Shown here piece after piece: positions 38,183-46,216 of a DNA stretch of 64,000 nucleotides. The stretch covers positions 143,381 to 207,380 of the forward strand of contig NZ_JAGIPH010000009.1 of assembly GCF_017877135.1 (NCBI RefSeq). The letters are read 5' to 3'. The notes under the pieces are model-generated. The model was given only the letters and a program-made list of their open reading frames with translations. It did no database searches and was not told the DNA's origin. Position 1 is the stretch's first letter, and each line of letters begins with the position of its first letter. The translations under genes and the position numbers were made by a program. This stretch comes from Neorhizobium galegae. GTDB taxonomy: Bacteria; Pseudomonadota; Alphaproteobacteria; Rhizobiales; Rhizobiaceae.

Positions 38183-38200
38183 GCCTGCCGTTTAGCAGGC
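38183..38200 (-). other. Hairpin in the ahcY 5' leader
   Basis: GCCTGC and GCAGGC arms with a 6-base loop lie about 80 bases upstream of the ahcY ATG. No U-run follows. It may stabilise or regulate the leader; I could not fit the region to the SAH riboswitch consensus. Confidence 0.35.
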
Positions 38201-38222
38201 TTCCCGAAAACTAGCAATAATG

Positions 38223-38242
38223 ATATAAAGAAGTCTTTATAT
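38223..38242. promoter_or_regulatory. Perfect 20-bp palindrome, probable SahR-type operator of ahcY
   Basis: ATATAAAGA and TCTTTATAT arms are separated by two bases. The site starts six bases past the ptsH stop codon and overlaps the -10 element of the predicted ahcY promoter. ArsR-family SahR repressors are known to control ahcY and methionine genes in proteobacteria through AT-rich palindromes. Assignment to SahR is inferred. Confidence 0.6.
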
Positions 38243-38264
38243 GATCGTTACATCTCTTCGCCAA
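38236..38264 (-). promoter_or_regulatory. Predicted ahcY promoter
   Basis: On the minus strand TTGGCG (38264-38259), a 17-base spacer and TATAAA (38241-38236). The -10 lies inside the palindrome, as expected for a repressible promoter. Confidence 0.4.
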
Positions 38265-38535
38265 ATCGATCGGCGATGAGTTGCGTGAGCGCCTCAAGGG
38301 CTGCCTCGGCATCGGTGCCGGTGGCGCTCACTTCGATGGAACAGCCGGGGCTTGCGGCCAGCATCATCAGGCCCATGATGGAGGTGCCGCCGACGGTCAT
38401 GCCGTCCTTGGAGACACTGACATCCGCGTCAAAACCCGTCACCATCTGCACGAATTTCGCCGAAGCGCGTGCGTGCAGGCCGCGTTTGTTGATGATCAGC
38501 AGTTCTCGGGTCAGGGCTTGCATCTGGGTGTTCAT
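38248..38535 (-). CDS. ptsH: HPr-like phosphocarrier protein
   Basis: A 95-residue HPr of the PTS-Ntr system. His21 in NKRGLHARASAKF takes phosphate from EI-Ntr, and Ser52 in TSIMGLMML is the site for HPr kinase. No sugar-specific permease is nearby, so the role is regulatory. The ATG at 38535 overlaps the stop of the EIIA gene (ATGA). It is the fourth gene of the chvG-hprK-EIIA-ptsH run. The gene ends six bases before the ahcY operator. Confidence 0.95.
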   Translation of the reverse strand: MNTQMQALTRELLIINKRGLHARASAKFVQMVTGFDADVSVSKDGMTVGGTSIMGLMMLAASPGCSIEVSATGTDAEAALEALTQLIADRFGEEM

Positions 38536-38933
38536 TTGCCGCTCAACACGCGGCTGGCAACGTTGATGTATTTGCGGCCAGCATCGGCTGCGTCAGCGAG
38601 AGCCTTTGCCATGTCGTTATCGGCGCGCACGCCGGCGAGCTTGATCAGCATCGGCAGGTTCACGCCCGCAATCACTTCGGTCTTGCCGCTGTTCATGACG
38701 GAGATCGACAGGTTGGAGGGCGTGCCGCCGAACATGTCGGTAAGGATGATGACGCCGTTGCCGCTATCGACCCCGCCAACCGCATCCACGATATCCTGTC
38801 GCCGCTGGTCCATATCGTCCTCTGGACCGATACAGACAGTCTCGATGTTTTTCTGAGGGCCCACGACATGCTCGAGGGCATGACGAAATTCCTCAGCCAG
38901 CTTGCCATGGGTGACAAGCACCAGTCCTATCAT
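38532..38933 (-). CDS. PTS EIIA component, mannose family
   Basis: A 133-residue EIIA-Man domain protein without IIB, IIC or IID partners here. The phosphorylation site is His9 in LVTHGKLA. DMFGGTPSNLS is the family motif. In rhizobia this protein (often named ManX or EIIA-Man) receives phosphate from HPr and contributes to catabolite control. I chose the ATG at 38933, preceded by a GGGGGGTG run, over a much longer open frame without similarity. Coupled to ptsH. Confidence 0.93.
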   Translation of the reverse strand: MIGLVLVTHGKLAEEFRHALEHVVGPQKNIETVCIGPEDDMDQRRQDIVDAVGGVDSGNGVIILTDMFGGTPSNLSISVMNSGKTEVIAGVNLPMLIKLAGVRADNDMAKALADAADAGRKYINVASRVLSGK

Positions 38934-39063
38934 ATTGAAATCACCCCCCAGTAGATGGATACGCGCGGTCGCTTTTTGCACTGCAACAGGACCAGTGGCG
39001 GTGGGAAGCCATCTTGTCCATGTAAAGTCGAAGTGCAAGCTAAAAATCGTCGAATGGCATGCA

Positions 39064-39528
39064 TCAAAATGGATGCTCTCCTCGAAATTCCGGTCGAAGG
39101 GCGGCGATGACGGCCAGTGGATCGCGTGTGCCCTGCAGCAATCGGATCAACGGTAGGCTTCCCGCGGTTCCAAGATCAAGCCTTTCATCGTCGGGCGGCA
39201 GGCGTTGTGCTTTGTCCTCTTCCTCGACACGGACGGCAAGATGAAGGACAGCTTTGCCGATACTGGCGATGCTTGCAATGCCGCTGCCGCGGATCTCGAT
39301 CAGGCCGGCAATGGAGGGCGGGCGTTGTGCAATCACTGCAGTGTCGCGAGCCTCGATGAAAACCTGATCGTCGGCAATAAGGGCTGCGAAGCACCCGGCG
39401 CGGCGCGCCTCTTTGAGACAGGCAAAGGCTAAGGTCGACTTGCCGATGCCGGAGGGACCGCAAAACACGATCCCCCGCGTTCCGAGCACGACGGCCGTGC
39501 CATGAAGGTTGATCCTGCCTTGGCTCAC
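39064..39528 (-). CDS. hprK: Short HPr kinase (alphaproteobacterial HprK)
   Basis: A 154-residue kinase that phosphorylates the regulatory serine of HPr. It is only the catalytic domain: Firmicute HprK/P is about 310 residues with an extra N-terminal domain. Walker A GPSGIGKST is at 24-32, and EIRGSGI is close to the HprK signature. The GTG start overlaps the chvG stop by four bases. In Sinorhizobium the homologue affects succinate-mediated catabolite repression. The gap 38934-39063 before EIIA shows no gene. Confidence 0.92.
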   Translation of the reverse strand: MSQGRINLHGTAVVLGTRGIVFCGPSGIGKSTLAFACLKEARRAGCFAALIADDQVFIEARDTAVIAQRPPSIAGLIEIRGSGIASIASIGKAVLHLAVRVEEEDKAQRLPPDDERLDLGTAGSLPLIRLLQGTRDPLAVIAALRPEFRGEHPF

Positions 39529-41306
39529 GCAGCCTCCCCGGCTGGAAGCGACAGGGTGAAGCGGGCTCCGGTCACGGATTTCCCATCGGAGAGATTTTCG
39601 GCTTTCAGCGTGCCGCCATGCGCTTCGGCAATCTGGCGGCTGATCGACAGGCCAAGGCCCGAATTCTGGCCAAAACTCTCGCCCTCCGGACGGTCGGTAT
39701 AGAAGCGCTCAAAGATCCGGTCGATATCCTCGGCGCGGATGCCGGGGCCGTTATCGTCCACCTGCACCACGCAATTGTCGCGGTTCTTGAACAGCTTCAC
39801 CGTAATGCGCCCCCCTTGGTCGGGCACGAAGGAACGGGCGTTTTCGATCAGGTTGGTGATGATCTGGCCAAGCCGCAGATCATGGCCGTGCACGCGGTAG
39901 CTGGTCTTGACGCCGGGCTTGTGATCCACCGAAAGCTCGATCTCGACCGGCTTGCGGCCGGTACGGATCTGGCGCGAGATCTCGACGAGATTGCTTGCCA
40001 GCATTTCCATGTCGACCGGTGCCGCATCGGAGCGGGCGAGTTCGGCATCCAGCCGCGACGCGTCGGAAATATCGGTGATCAACCGGTCGAGACGGCGCAC
40101 GTCATGCAAAATGATGGCGGTGAGGCGCTGCTTGGAATCCTCGTTCTTCGCAAGCGGCAGAGTTTCTACCGCGCTGCGCAGCGAGGTGAGGGGGTTCTTC
40201 AGCTCGTGGCTCACATCGGCTGCAAAGCTTTCGATGGCGTCGATGCGGTCGTAGAGCGCGTTCGTCATGTCACGCAGGGCAATCGAAAGATTGCCGATTT
40301 CGTCCTGCCTTGCCGAAAAGTCTGGAATTTCCTCGCGCTGCTTGACCCCTCGGCGCACCCGGATGGCGGCGGCCGAAAGCCGGCGCAGCGGATTGGCGAT
40401 GGTGGAGGAGAGCAAGAGCGACAGAAGAATGTTGACGAGGGTCGCCACGCCGAAGACGCGCATGATCGCCAGACGTTCCGCATGGACGATATTGTCGATG
40501 TCGCCCGCCTGGGTCGACAGCAGGAGCACGCCGAGCACTGCACGGAACCGCTGTACGGGAACCGCGACCGAAACGATGAGCTCGCCCTTGTCGGTCACAC
40601 GCACCACGGCACCGCGTACGCCGGTCAGCGCATTCATCACCTCCGGATAGATCGAGCCGTCGCCGCCCGGTGCTTCCTTGTAGGCCGGTAGATTGCCCGG
40701 CTGCAGGATGCGGTTGATGATGCTGGCAAACCATTCATTCCAGGTGGTCGTCTCGTTTTCGACCGGCGGCAGGTCGTAGCGCAGCACTTGGCCGCGGGAA
40801 TAGAGATGGCGCGAATCCAGCAGAAGATTGGCGTCTGCATCGAAAAGCCGGGCGCGCGTGCGGGTCGGCGAAATCAGCCGGCGCAGCACCGGCGCCACCC
40901 GCTCGGGATTGATTGGAAAGCCGAGATCCTCGTCATTCGGCACCGGCGTGATGCTCTGGCCGGCTTGCAGTTCCAGAAGCTTGCCGGGATCGATGGTGAT
41001 CGAATTGGTATCGACCGAGGCGGAGGCCGAAATCGCGCCAGCAATGATTTCGCCCTGCGTCAGAAGACTTTCGACGCGGGCATCGATGAGGCCTTCGCGG
41101 AACTGGTTGAGATAGAGGATGCCCGCGACCAGAACCACGGTGGCTGCAATGTTGAAGAACAGGATGCGGCGCGTCAGGCTGGAAAACACCGCATTGCCGA
41201 ATATCCGGCGAATGAGCGTGAAGGGATGCGACCATAGCCGCCGGGCGGGGCGGGAGGCTTTCACCTCCGTCCCGTCAGTCTCGGTGGAATGAATTGTCTG
41301 GTCGGC
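39525..41306 (-). CDS. chvG: Sensor histidine kinase ChvG (ExoS)
   Basis: ChvG is the inner-membrane sensor of the ChvG-ChvI system, which answers acid and envelope stress and in rhizobia controls exopolysaccharide, motility and symbiosis or virulence. The product is 593 residues: a membrane helix at about 48-65 (ILFFNIAATVVLVAGILYL), a periplasmic domain, a second helix, HAMP, then the phospho-acceptor His367 in VSHELKNPL. The ATPase has NLIENARSF, DNGPGI and SGLGLSISRQI. I chose the GTG at 41306, after AAGGGA, over a GTG 18 bases upstream. Confidence 0.94.
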   Translation of the reverse strand, partial: ADQTIHSTETDGTEVKASRPARRLWSHPFTLIRRIFGNAVFSSLTRRILFFNIAATVVLVAGILYLNQFREGLIDARVESLLTQGEIIAGAISASASVDTNSITIDPGKLLELQAGQSITPVPNDEDLGFPINPERVAPVLRRLISPTRTRARLFDADANLLLDSRHLYSRGQVLRYDLPPVENETTTWNEWFASIINRILQPGNLPAYKEAPGGDGSIYPEVMNALTGVRGAVVRVTDKGELIVSVAVPVQRFRAVLGVLLLSTQAGDIDNIVHAERLAIMRVFGVATLVNILLSLLLSSTIANPLRRLSAAAIRVRRGVKQREEIPDFSARQDEIGNLSIALRDMTNALYDRIDAIESFAADVSHELKNPLTSLRSAVETLPLAKNEDSKQRLTAIILHDVRRLDRLITDISDASRLDAELARSDAAPVDMEMLASNLVEISRQIRTGRKPVEIELSVDHKPGVKTSYRVHGHDLRLGQIITNLIENARSFVPDQGGRITVKLFKNRDNCVVQVDDNGPGIRAEDIDRIFERFYTDRPEGESFGQNSGLGLSISRQIAEAHGGTLKAENLSDGKSVTGARFTLSLPAGEAA

Positions 41307-41325
41307 CACGCCATTCCCTTTCACG

Positions 41326-41350
41326 CGACCGCCGGCCGTCCGGGCGGTCG
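41326..41350 (-). other. GC-rich hairpin between chvI and chvG
   Basis: CGACCGCC and GGCGGTCG, an 8-bp perfect stem with a 9-base loop, fill much of the chvI-chvG gap. With no U-run it more likely attenuates or stabilises the bicistronic mRNA than ends it. Confidence 0.4.
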
Positions 41351-41375
41351 AAGTGCGTGCGCAATGTTTGCGGCG

Positions 41376-42098
41376 TCAGGCCGCTTCGCGGAACCTGTAG
41401 CCAACGCCGTAGAGCGTTTCGATCATATCGAAATCGCCGTCAACCATTTTGAACTTCTTGCGAAGGCGCTTGATGTGGCTGTCGATGGTGCGATCGTCCA
41501 CATAGACCTGCTCGTCATAGGCGGCATCCATCAGGGCGTCGCGGCTTTTTACCACGCCCGGGCGCTGCGCCAGCGAATGCAGGATGAGGAATTCCGTCAC
41601 CGTCAGCGTCACCGGCTCGCCCTTCCAGGTGCAGGTATGGCGCTCCTGGTCCATGGCAAGCTGTCCGCGCTCGAGCGTGCGGGCCGCCTGATCGGCAATG
41701 GCTTTTGGCGTGCCGGGCGCTGCCTGACCTTCACGGCTGGTGGCGCGGCGCAGGATCGCCTTGACGCGCTCGACGAGAAGACGCTGCGAAAACGGCTTGG
41801 TGATGAAATCGTCGGCACCCATTTTCAGGCCGAACAGCTCATCGATTTCCTCATCCTTGGAGGTGAGGAAAATTACCGGCATGTCCGATTTCTGGCGAAG
41901 CCGGCGCAGCAGCTCCATGCCATCCATGCGCGGCATCTTGATGTCGAAGATCGCCAGTTGCGGCGGGCGCGCAAGCAGTCCGTCGAGTGCAGACGCTCCG
42001 TCCGTATAGGTCTCGACGCGATATCCTTCCGCTTCCAGTGCAATGGACACTGACGTTAGAATATTGCGATCGTCGTCCACCAACGCGACTGTCTGCAT
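41376..42098 (-). CDS. chvI: Response regulator ChvI
   Basis: The OmpR-type DNA-binding partner of ChvG. The product is 240 residues, as in relatives. The receiver domain has VDDD at 7-10, the phospho-acceptor Asp52 in FDIKMPRMDG, T in FLTSKDEE and K in ITKPF. The C-terminal winged helix ends YVDDRTIDSHIKRLRKKF and LYGVGYRF. I chose the ATG at 42098, after GGAGA; an ATG at 42116 is possible. Divergent from pckA. Confidence 0.95.
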   Translation of the reverse strand: MQTVALVDDDRNILTSVSIALEAEGYRVETYTDGASALDGLLARPPQLAIFDIKMPRMDGMELLRRLRQKSDMPVIFLTSKDEEIDELFGLKMGADDFITKPFSQRLLVERVKAILRRATSREGQAAPGTPKAIADQAARTLERGQLAMDQERHTCTWKGEPVTLTVTEFLILHSLAQRPGVVKSRDALMDAAYDEQVYVDDRTIDSHIKRLRKKFKMVDGDFDMIETLYGVGYRFREAA

Positions 42099-42425
42099 TC
42101 TGTCTATCTCCGCCATTCTCAACGCATCTCCTGGATTGTGGCCCAGCCGGACGACTGCCCGGGTTTGCGTGTCTTGGGGATAAAGGTGGAACAAATTGTG
42201 GCAAAGATAAAGGGCCGTCTATTTTGGCGCGGCACTTGCGGGCCCGGAAGGCGGTGTCGGAATCGGGAGAATTGTTCTTCTCAAACCGATTTAAACAGAA
42301 CGAAAAGTTTTTAAATCGATTAAATAATTGATTTTATTGGCCTAATTCCATTTTCTCTCTTGCTCTTTTAAAAATCGCTGGTTAGCGTTCCCTCATTACC
42401 AACGTCAGCTGAAGGGAAGCGCGAC
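42099..42425. promoter_or_regulatory. Divergent chvI-pckA control region
   Basis: This 327-base gap has no gene I can support. Its right half is strikingly AT-rich (42278-42375) within GC-rich surroundings and holds two operator-like elements centred 30 bp apart, plus a third related AATTGATT. Promoter hexamers for either gene could not be placed with confidence. Confidence 0.6.
42281..42325. promoter_or_regulatory. Paired LacI-type operator-like elements upstream of pckA
   Basis: AAACCGATTT (centre 42287/42288) and AAATCGATTA (centre 42317/42318) are each near-palindromes around a central CG, as in LacI-family operators, and lie exactly 30 bp apart. Equivalently, CGATTTAAA (42287-42295) and TTTAAATCG (42310-42318) are a perfect 9-bp inverted repeat. 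The LacI-family regulator PckR controls pckA in Sinorhizobium; binding here is inferred. Confidence 0.55.
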
Positions 42426-44036
42426 ATGGAGGCACTCGGTGTTCACAATCCGTCGAATGGCATTGCAGCCATCGGTCTTGGCGGTGCGGCGCGCGTCAAC
42501 TACAATCTGAACGAGAGCGAGCTGTATGAGGCGGCCCTGCGTGCAGGTGAGGCGGAGCTGACGATCGACGGCGCCCTGCGGGCCGTTACCGGCCAGCACA
42601 CGGGCCGTTCGCCGAAGGACAAATTTGTCGTTCGCGATGAACACACCGATCCGAAAATCTGGTGGGACAACAACAAGCCGATGTCGCCGGAGCATTTCGA
42701 GATCCTGCGCCAGGACATGCTGGCGCATGCCGCCGGCCGCACACTCTATGTGCAGGACCTGATCGGCGGCGCCGATGCCGACAATGCACTGCCGACCCGC
42801 ATGGTAACCGAACTTGCCTGGCATGCGCTGTTCATCCGCAACCTGCTGATTCGCCCGGATCGCGCGACGCTGACCTCCTTCCAGCAGAAGCTGACGATCA
42901 TCAACCTGCCGAGCTTCCGTGCCGATCCGGCCCGCCACGGCTGCCGCACGGAAACGGTGATTGCCTGCGACCTGACGAACGGTCTGGTGCTGATCGGCGG
43001 CACGTCCTATGCCGGCGAGAACAAGAAATCGGTCTTCACGGTTCTCAACTATCTGCTGCCGGAAAAGGGCGTCATGCCCATGCACTGCTCGGCCAATGTC
43101 GGCCCGGACGGTGATTCGGCGGTGTTCTTCGGCCTGTCGGGCACCGGCAAGACGACGCTGTCTGCCGATCCGAACCGCACGCTGATCGGCGATGACGAGC
43201 ATGGCTGGGGCGAAAACGGCATCTTCAACTTCGAAGGTGGCTGCTATGCCAAGGCGATCCGCCTGTCGGCCGAGGCCGAACCGGAAATCTATGCGGCCAC
43301 GCGCCGTTTCGGCACCGTGCTCGAAAATGTCGTGATGGACGAAAACCGCGTGCCGGATTTCGACGATACCTCGCTCACGGAAAATACCCGCAGCGCCTAT
43401 CCGCTGCACTTTATCCCGAACGCCTCGGCCACCGGTCTTGCGCCGCATCCGAAGACGATCATCATGCTGACGGCCGATGCGTTCGGCGTGATGCCGCCGA
43501 TTGCCCGGCTGACACCGGAACAGGCCATGTACCACTTCCTTTCCGGCTACACCGCCAAGGTTGCCGGCACGGAAAAGGGCGTGACCGAACCGGAAGCGAC
43601 CTTCTCGACCTGCTTTGGCGCTCCCTTCATGCCGCGCCACCCGACGGAATACGGCAATCTGCTGCGCGATCTGATTGCCAAGCATGAGGTTGATTGCTGG
43701 CTGGTCAACACCGGCTGGACCGGTGGCGCTTACGGCATTGGCCGGCGCATGCCGATCAAGGCGACGCGCGCGCTTCTGACGGCGGCGCTCACCGGCGAGT
43801 TGAAGAAGGTCGAGTTCCGCACCGACGAGAACTTTGGCTTTGCCGTTCCGGTTGCCGTTCCGGACGTCGATACCACCATCCTCGACCCGCGCTCCACCTG
43901 GGCCGATGGCGCCGCCTACGACGCCCAGGCGACCAAGCTCGTCAACATGTTCATTACGAACTTCACCAAGTTCGAGAACCACGTGGACAGCAAGGTGCGC
44001 GATGCAGCGCCGGGCGTGCTTGCCGCCGCCGAGTGA
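42426..44036 (+). CDS. pckA: Phosphoenolpyruvate carboxykinase (ATP)
   Basis: PckA turns oxaloacetate into phosphoenolpyruvate, the entry to gluconeogenesis for cells growing on dicarboxylates. The product is 536 residues. TGRSPKDKF binds substrate, FFGLSGTGKTTLSADP near 237 is the kinase-1a loop, and LIGDDEHGWGENGIFNFEGGCYAK carries the metal-site residues (motif around 253-276). In Agrobacterium pckA is reported to be acid-induced and under ChvG-ChvI, whose genes are its divergent neighbours here. A strong terminator follows. Confidence 0.97.
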   Translation: MEALGVHNPSNGIAAIGLGGAARVNYNLNESELYEAALRAGEAELTIDGALRAVTGQHTGRSPKDKFVVRDEHTDPKIWWDNNKPMSPEHFEILRQDMLAHAAGRTLYVQDLIGGADADNALPTRMVTELAWHALFIRNLLIRPDRATLTSFQQKLTIINLPSFRADPARHGCRTETVIACDLTNGLVLIGGTSYAGENKKSVFTVLNYLLPEKGVMPMHCSANVGPDGDSAVFFGLSGTGKTTLSADPNRTLIGDDEHGWGENGIFNFEGGCYAKAIRLSAEAEPEIYAATRRFGTVLENVVMDENRVPDFDDTSLTENTRSAYPLHFIPNASATGLAPHPKTIIMLTADAFGVMPPIARLTPEQAMYHFLSGYTAKVAGTEKGVTEPEATFSTCFGAPFMPRHPTEYGNLLRDLIAKHEVDCWLVNTGWTGGAYGIGRRMPIKATRALLTAALTGELKKVEFRTDENFGFAVPVAVPDVDTTILDPRSTWADGAAYDAQATKLVNMFITNFTKFENHVDSKVRDAAPGVLAAAE

Positions 44037-44052
44037 GGATTCACGTGGAACA
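44037..44052. other. parS-like site downstream of pckA
   Basis: GGATTCACGTGGAACA matches parS at 13 of 16 positions. It lies in the non-coding gap between the pckA stop and its terminator. Confidence 0.45.
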
Positions 44053-44058
44053 ATGAGC

Positions 44059-44094
44059 ACCGCCGGTCCTTCAGGGGCCGGCGGTTTTCTTTTT
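44059..44094 (+). terminator. Intrinsic terminator of pckA
   Basis: ACCGCCGG and CCGGCGGT arms with a partly paired loop are followed by TTTTCTTTTT. Confidence 0.92.
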
Positions 44095-44131
44095 GCGGGT
44101 TTTGTGAAATAGAGGGCGCCGGAGAAGAACC

Positions 44132-44566
44132 ATGGCCAGCGATCCCCTTGTCATCAACAGCCGCATCACCATCGCCGGATGGGAGCTGACGGAACAGTTC
44201 GTTCTGGCGGGCGGCCCCGGCGGGCAGAACGTCAACAAGGTATCGACCGCCGTCCAGCTGTTCTTCAACCTGATGGGATCGCCGGCGCTCAGCGACCGGG
44301 TGAAGGCCAATGCGGCGCAGCTTGCCGGCCGGCGCCTGACCAAGGATGGCGTGCTGATCATCGAGGCCAACCGTTTTCGCAGCCAGGACCGCAACCGGGA
44401 AGACGCGCGCGAACGGCTGAAGGAACTGCTGCTCGACGCGGCCAAGCCGCCACCGCCGCCACGTCGCAAGACCAAGCCCACCAAGGGCTCGATTGAACGG
44501 CGGCTGAAGGAAAAATCCGGACGCTCGGAAGTCAAGAAGATGCGGGGTCGCCCCGGCGGCGATTGA
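44132..44566 (+). CDS. arfB: Alternative ribosome-rescue factor ArfB (YaeJ)
   Basis: ArfB hydrolyses peptidyl-tRNA on ribosomes stalled without a stop codon. The product is 144 residues. The catalytic GGPGGQNVNKVST is at 27-39 with the GGQ at 30-32. The basic C-terminal tail (from about 105: PPPPPRRKTKPTKGSIERRLKEKSG) is the part that enters the empty mRNA channel in this family. It is distinct from RF1/RF2 by length. The end overlaps the region just before alkB. Confidence 0.95.
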   Translation: MASDPLVINSRITIAGWELTEQFVLAGGPGGQNVNKVSTAVQLFFNLMGSPALSDRVKANAAQLAGRRLTKDGVLIIEANRFRSQDRNREDARERLKELLLDAAKPPPPPRRKTKPTKGSIERRLKEKSGRSEVKKMRGRPGGD

Positions 44567-44577
44567 GGGGGCACGGC

Positions 44578-45189
44578 ATGGCAACGCTTCTCAATGGTAT
44601 CCGGCACCTGCCGGAATTTCTTGATCGCGAGGCCCAGGTCCGGCTTGTCGAGACCGTTCGGGCCATCGTGGTGCAGGCCCCTCTTTATGTGCCCGTCCTG
44701 CCGCGGACGGGAAAACCCATGTCGGTACGCATGACCAATTGCGGATCCCTCGGCTGGGTCACAGACAAGGAACGCGGCTATCGCTACCAGCCGCATCATC
44801 CTGCAACGGGAGAAGCTTGGCCCGCCATTCCGGATGAACTTCTCGCGATCTGGGAGAGGCTTGCCGGCTATCCGAAGCCGCCGGAAGCCTGCCTCATCAA
44901 TTTTTACGCGGATGATGCCCGCATGAGCCTGCACCAGGACCGTGACGAAGAGGCGTTGGATGCGCCCGTCCTGTCCCTGTCGCTCGGCAATACTTGCCTG
45001 TTTCGGGTCGGTGGGCTGGAGCGCACGGACAAGACCGGCTCTTTCCGGCTGCAAAGCGGCGACGCTGTCGTGCTGGGCGGGGAGGGGCGGCTGGCTTTTC
45101 ACGGCGTCGACCGCATTTTTCCCGGCACCTCGACACTTCTGAAGAATGGCGGCCGCATCAATCTGACGCTGCGAAGGGTCAATCGATGA
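44578..45189 (+). CDS. alkB: Alpha-ketoglutarate-dependent alkylated-base dioxygenase AlkB
   Basis: AlkB oxidatively removes methyl groups from 1-methyladenine and 3-methylcytosine in DNA or RNA. The product is 203 residues. The iron ligands are His119 and Asp121 in LHQDRDE and His175 in AFHGVDRI. The C-terminal arginine of INLTLRR binds 2-oxoglutarate. The ATG at 44578 has a run of G six bases upstream; a TTG 15 bases earlier is less likely. It converges with coaA. Confidence 0.95.
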   Translation: MATLLNGIRHLPEFLDREAQVRLVETVRAIVVQAPLYVPVLPRTGKPMSVRMTNCGSLGWVTDKERGYRYQPHHPATGEAWPAIPDELLAIWERLAGYPKPPEACLINFYADDARMSLHQDRDEEALDAPVLSLSLGNTCLFRVGGLERTDKTGSFRLQSGDAVVLGGEGRLAFHGVDRIFPGTSTLLKNGGRINLTLRRVNR

Positions 45190-45220
45190 CGATGGATTTT
45201 CATCGCCAGCGATAGATAGC

Positions 45221-46216
45221 CTACAGTTTACGCAGCGCCACCGTCTCGATGAAGTGGTTGCTGCCTTTGCGCAGGATGAGATCGGCCCGCGGGCGCGTCG
45301 GCAGGATGTTCTGGCGCAGATTCTTCAGGTTGATATTGCTCCAAAGCCCTTCAGCGATCGCGAGTGCCGCCGCCTCATCGATGGTCGCATAGCGGTTGAA
45401 GAAGGAATTGGGATCGCGGAATGCCGTTTCCCGCAGGCGCATGAAGCGCTCCACATACCAGTTGTGGATCTGGCCCTCGTCCGCGTCGATGTAGATCGAG
45501 AAATCGAAGAAATCCGAAACGATCGGCACGATGGTGCCATCGACGGGCAGCGTGCGCGATTGCAGCACGTTGATACCCTCGAAAATGAGGATATCCGGCC
45601 GGTCGACGATCGTATGCTCATCCGGCAGAACGTCATAGGTAAGGTGCGAATAGCGCGGCGCCATGACATTCGGCTTCCCGGCCTTGATGGCCGACAGAAA
45701 ACGCAAGAGCGCGCCGATGTCGTAGCTTTCCGGAAACCCCTTGCGCTCCATCAGGTTTTCCCGGCGAAGGACCGCATTGGGGTAGAGAAACCCGTCGGTG
45801 GTGACGAGGTCGACCTTGGGACTTGAGGGCCAGCGCGCCAGAAGCTCCTTCAGGATACGGGCCGTGGTGGATTTGCCGACCGCAACCGAACCGGCAATGC
45901 CGATGACGAAGGGCGTCTTGACCTGGTCCGAAAGGCTTAAGAACCGGTTGCGCTGCTGGAACAGCAGTTGCGAGGCTTCCACATGGGCCGACAGAAGGCG
46001 CGACAGCGACAGATAGATGCGCCGCACCTCATCCAGATCGATCGGATCATCCAGCGAGCGCAGGCGCTTCACTTCGTCGGCTGTCAGGGTGAGCGGCGTA
46101 TCGGCCCGAAAATGCGACCATTCCTCCGAGGTAAACAGGAAGAACGGTGAATAATTGCTGGCAGCAGACGGCTTTGGCGGAATATCGGGTTCAACGCTTT
46201 GGCTGGCGATCGTCAT
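45221..46216 (-). CDS. coaA: Type I pantothenate kinase
   Basis: CoaA phosphorylates pantothenate, the first and regulated step of coenzyme A synthesis. The product is 331 residues. Walker A GIAGSVAVGKST is at 106-117, TTDGFLYPN and the MERKGFPESYD substrate lid follow, then LIFEGINVLQ. It sits at the end of the leftward his cluster, overlapping hisE by four bases, the usual rhizobial arrangement. Confidence 0.97.
   Translation of the reverse strand: MTIASQSVEPDIPPKPSAASNYSPFFLFTSEEWSHFRADTPLTLTADEVKRLRSLDDPIDLDEVRRIYLSLSRLLSAHVEASQLLFQQRNRFLSLSDQVKTPFVIGIAGSVAVGKSTTARILKELLARWPSSPKVDLVTTDGFLYPNAVLRRENLMERKGFPESYDIGALLRFLSAIKAGKPNVMAPRYSHLTYDVLPDEHTIVDRPDILIFEGINVLQSRTLPVDGTIVPIVSDFFDFSIYIDADEGQIHNWYVERFMRLRETAFRDPNSFFNRYATIDEAAALAIAEGLWSNINLKNLRQNILPTRPRADLILRKGSNHFIETVALRKL

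Noticed and set aside
38104..38222. SAH riboswitch in the ahcY leader
   Set aside because: Only one simple hairpin is clear, and I could not place the conserved core of that riboswitch class. A covariance-model search would settle it.
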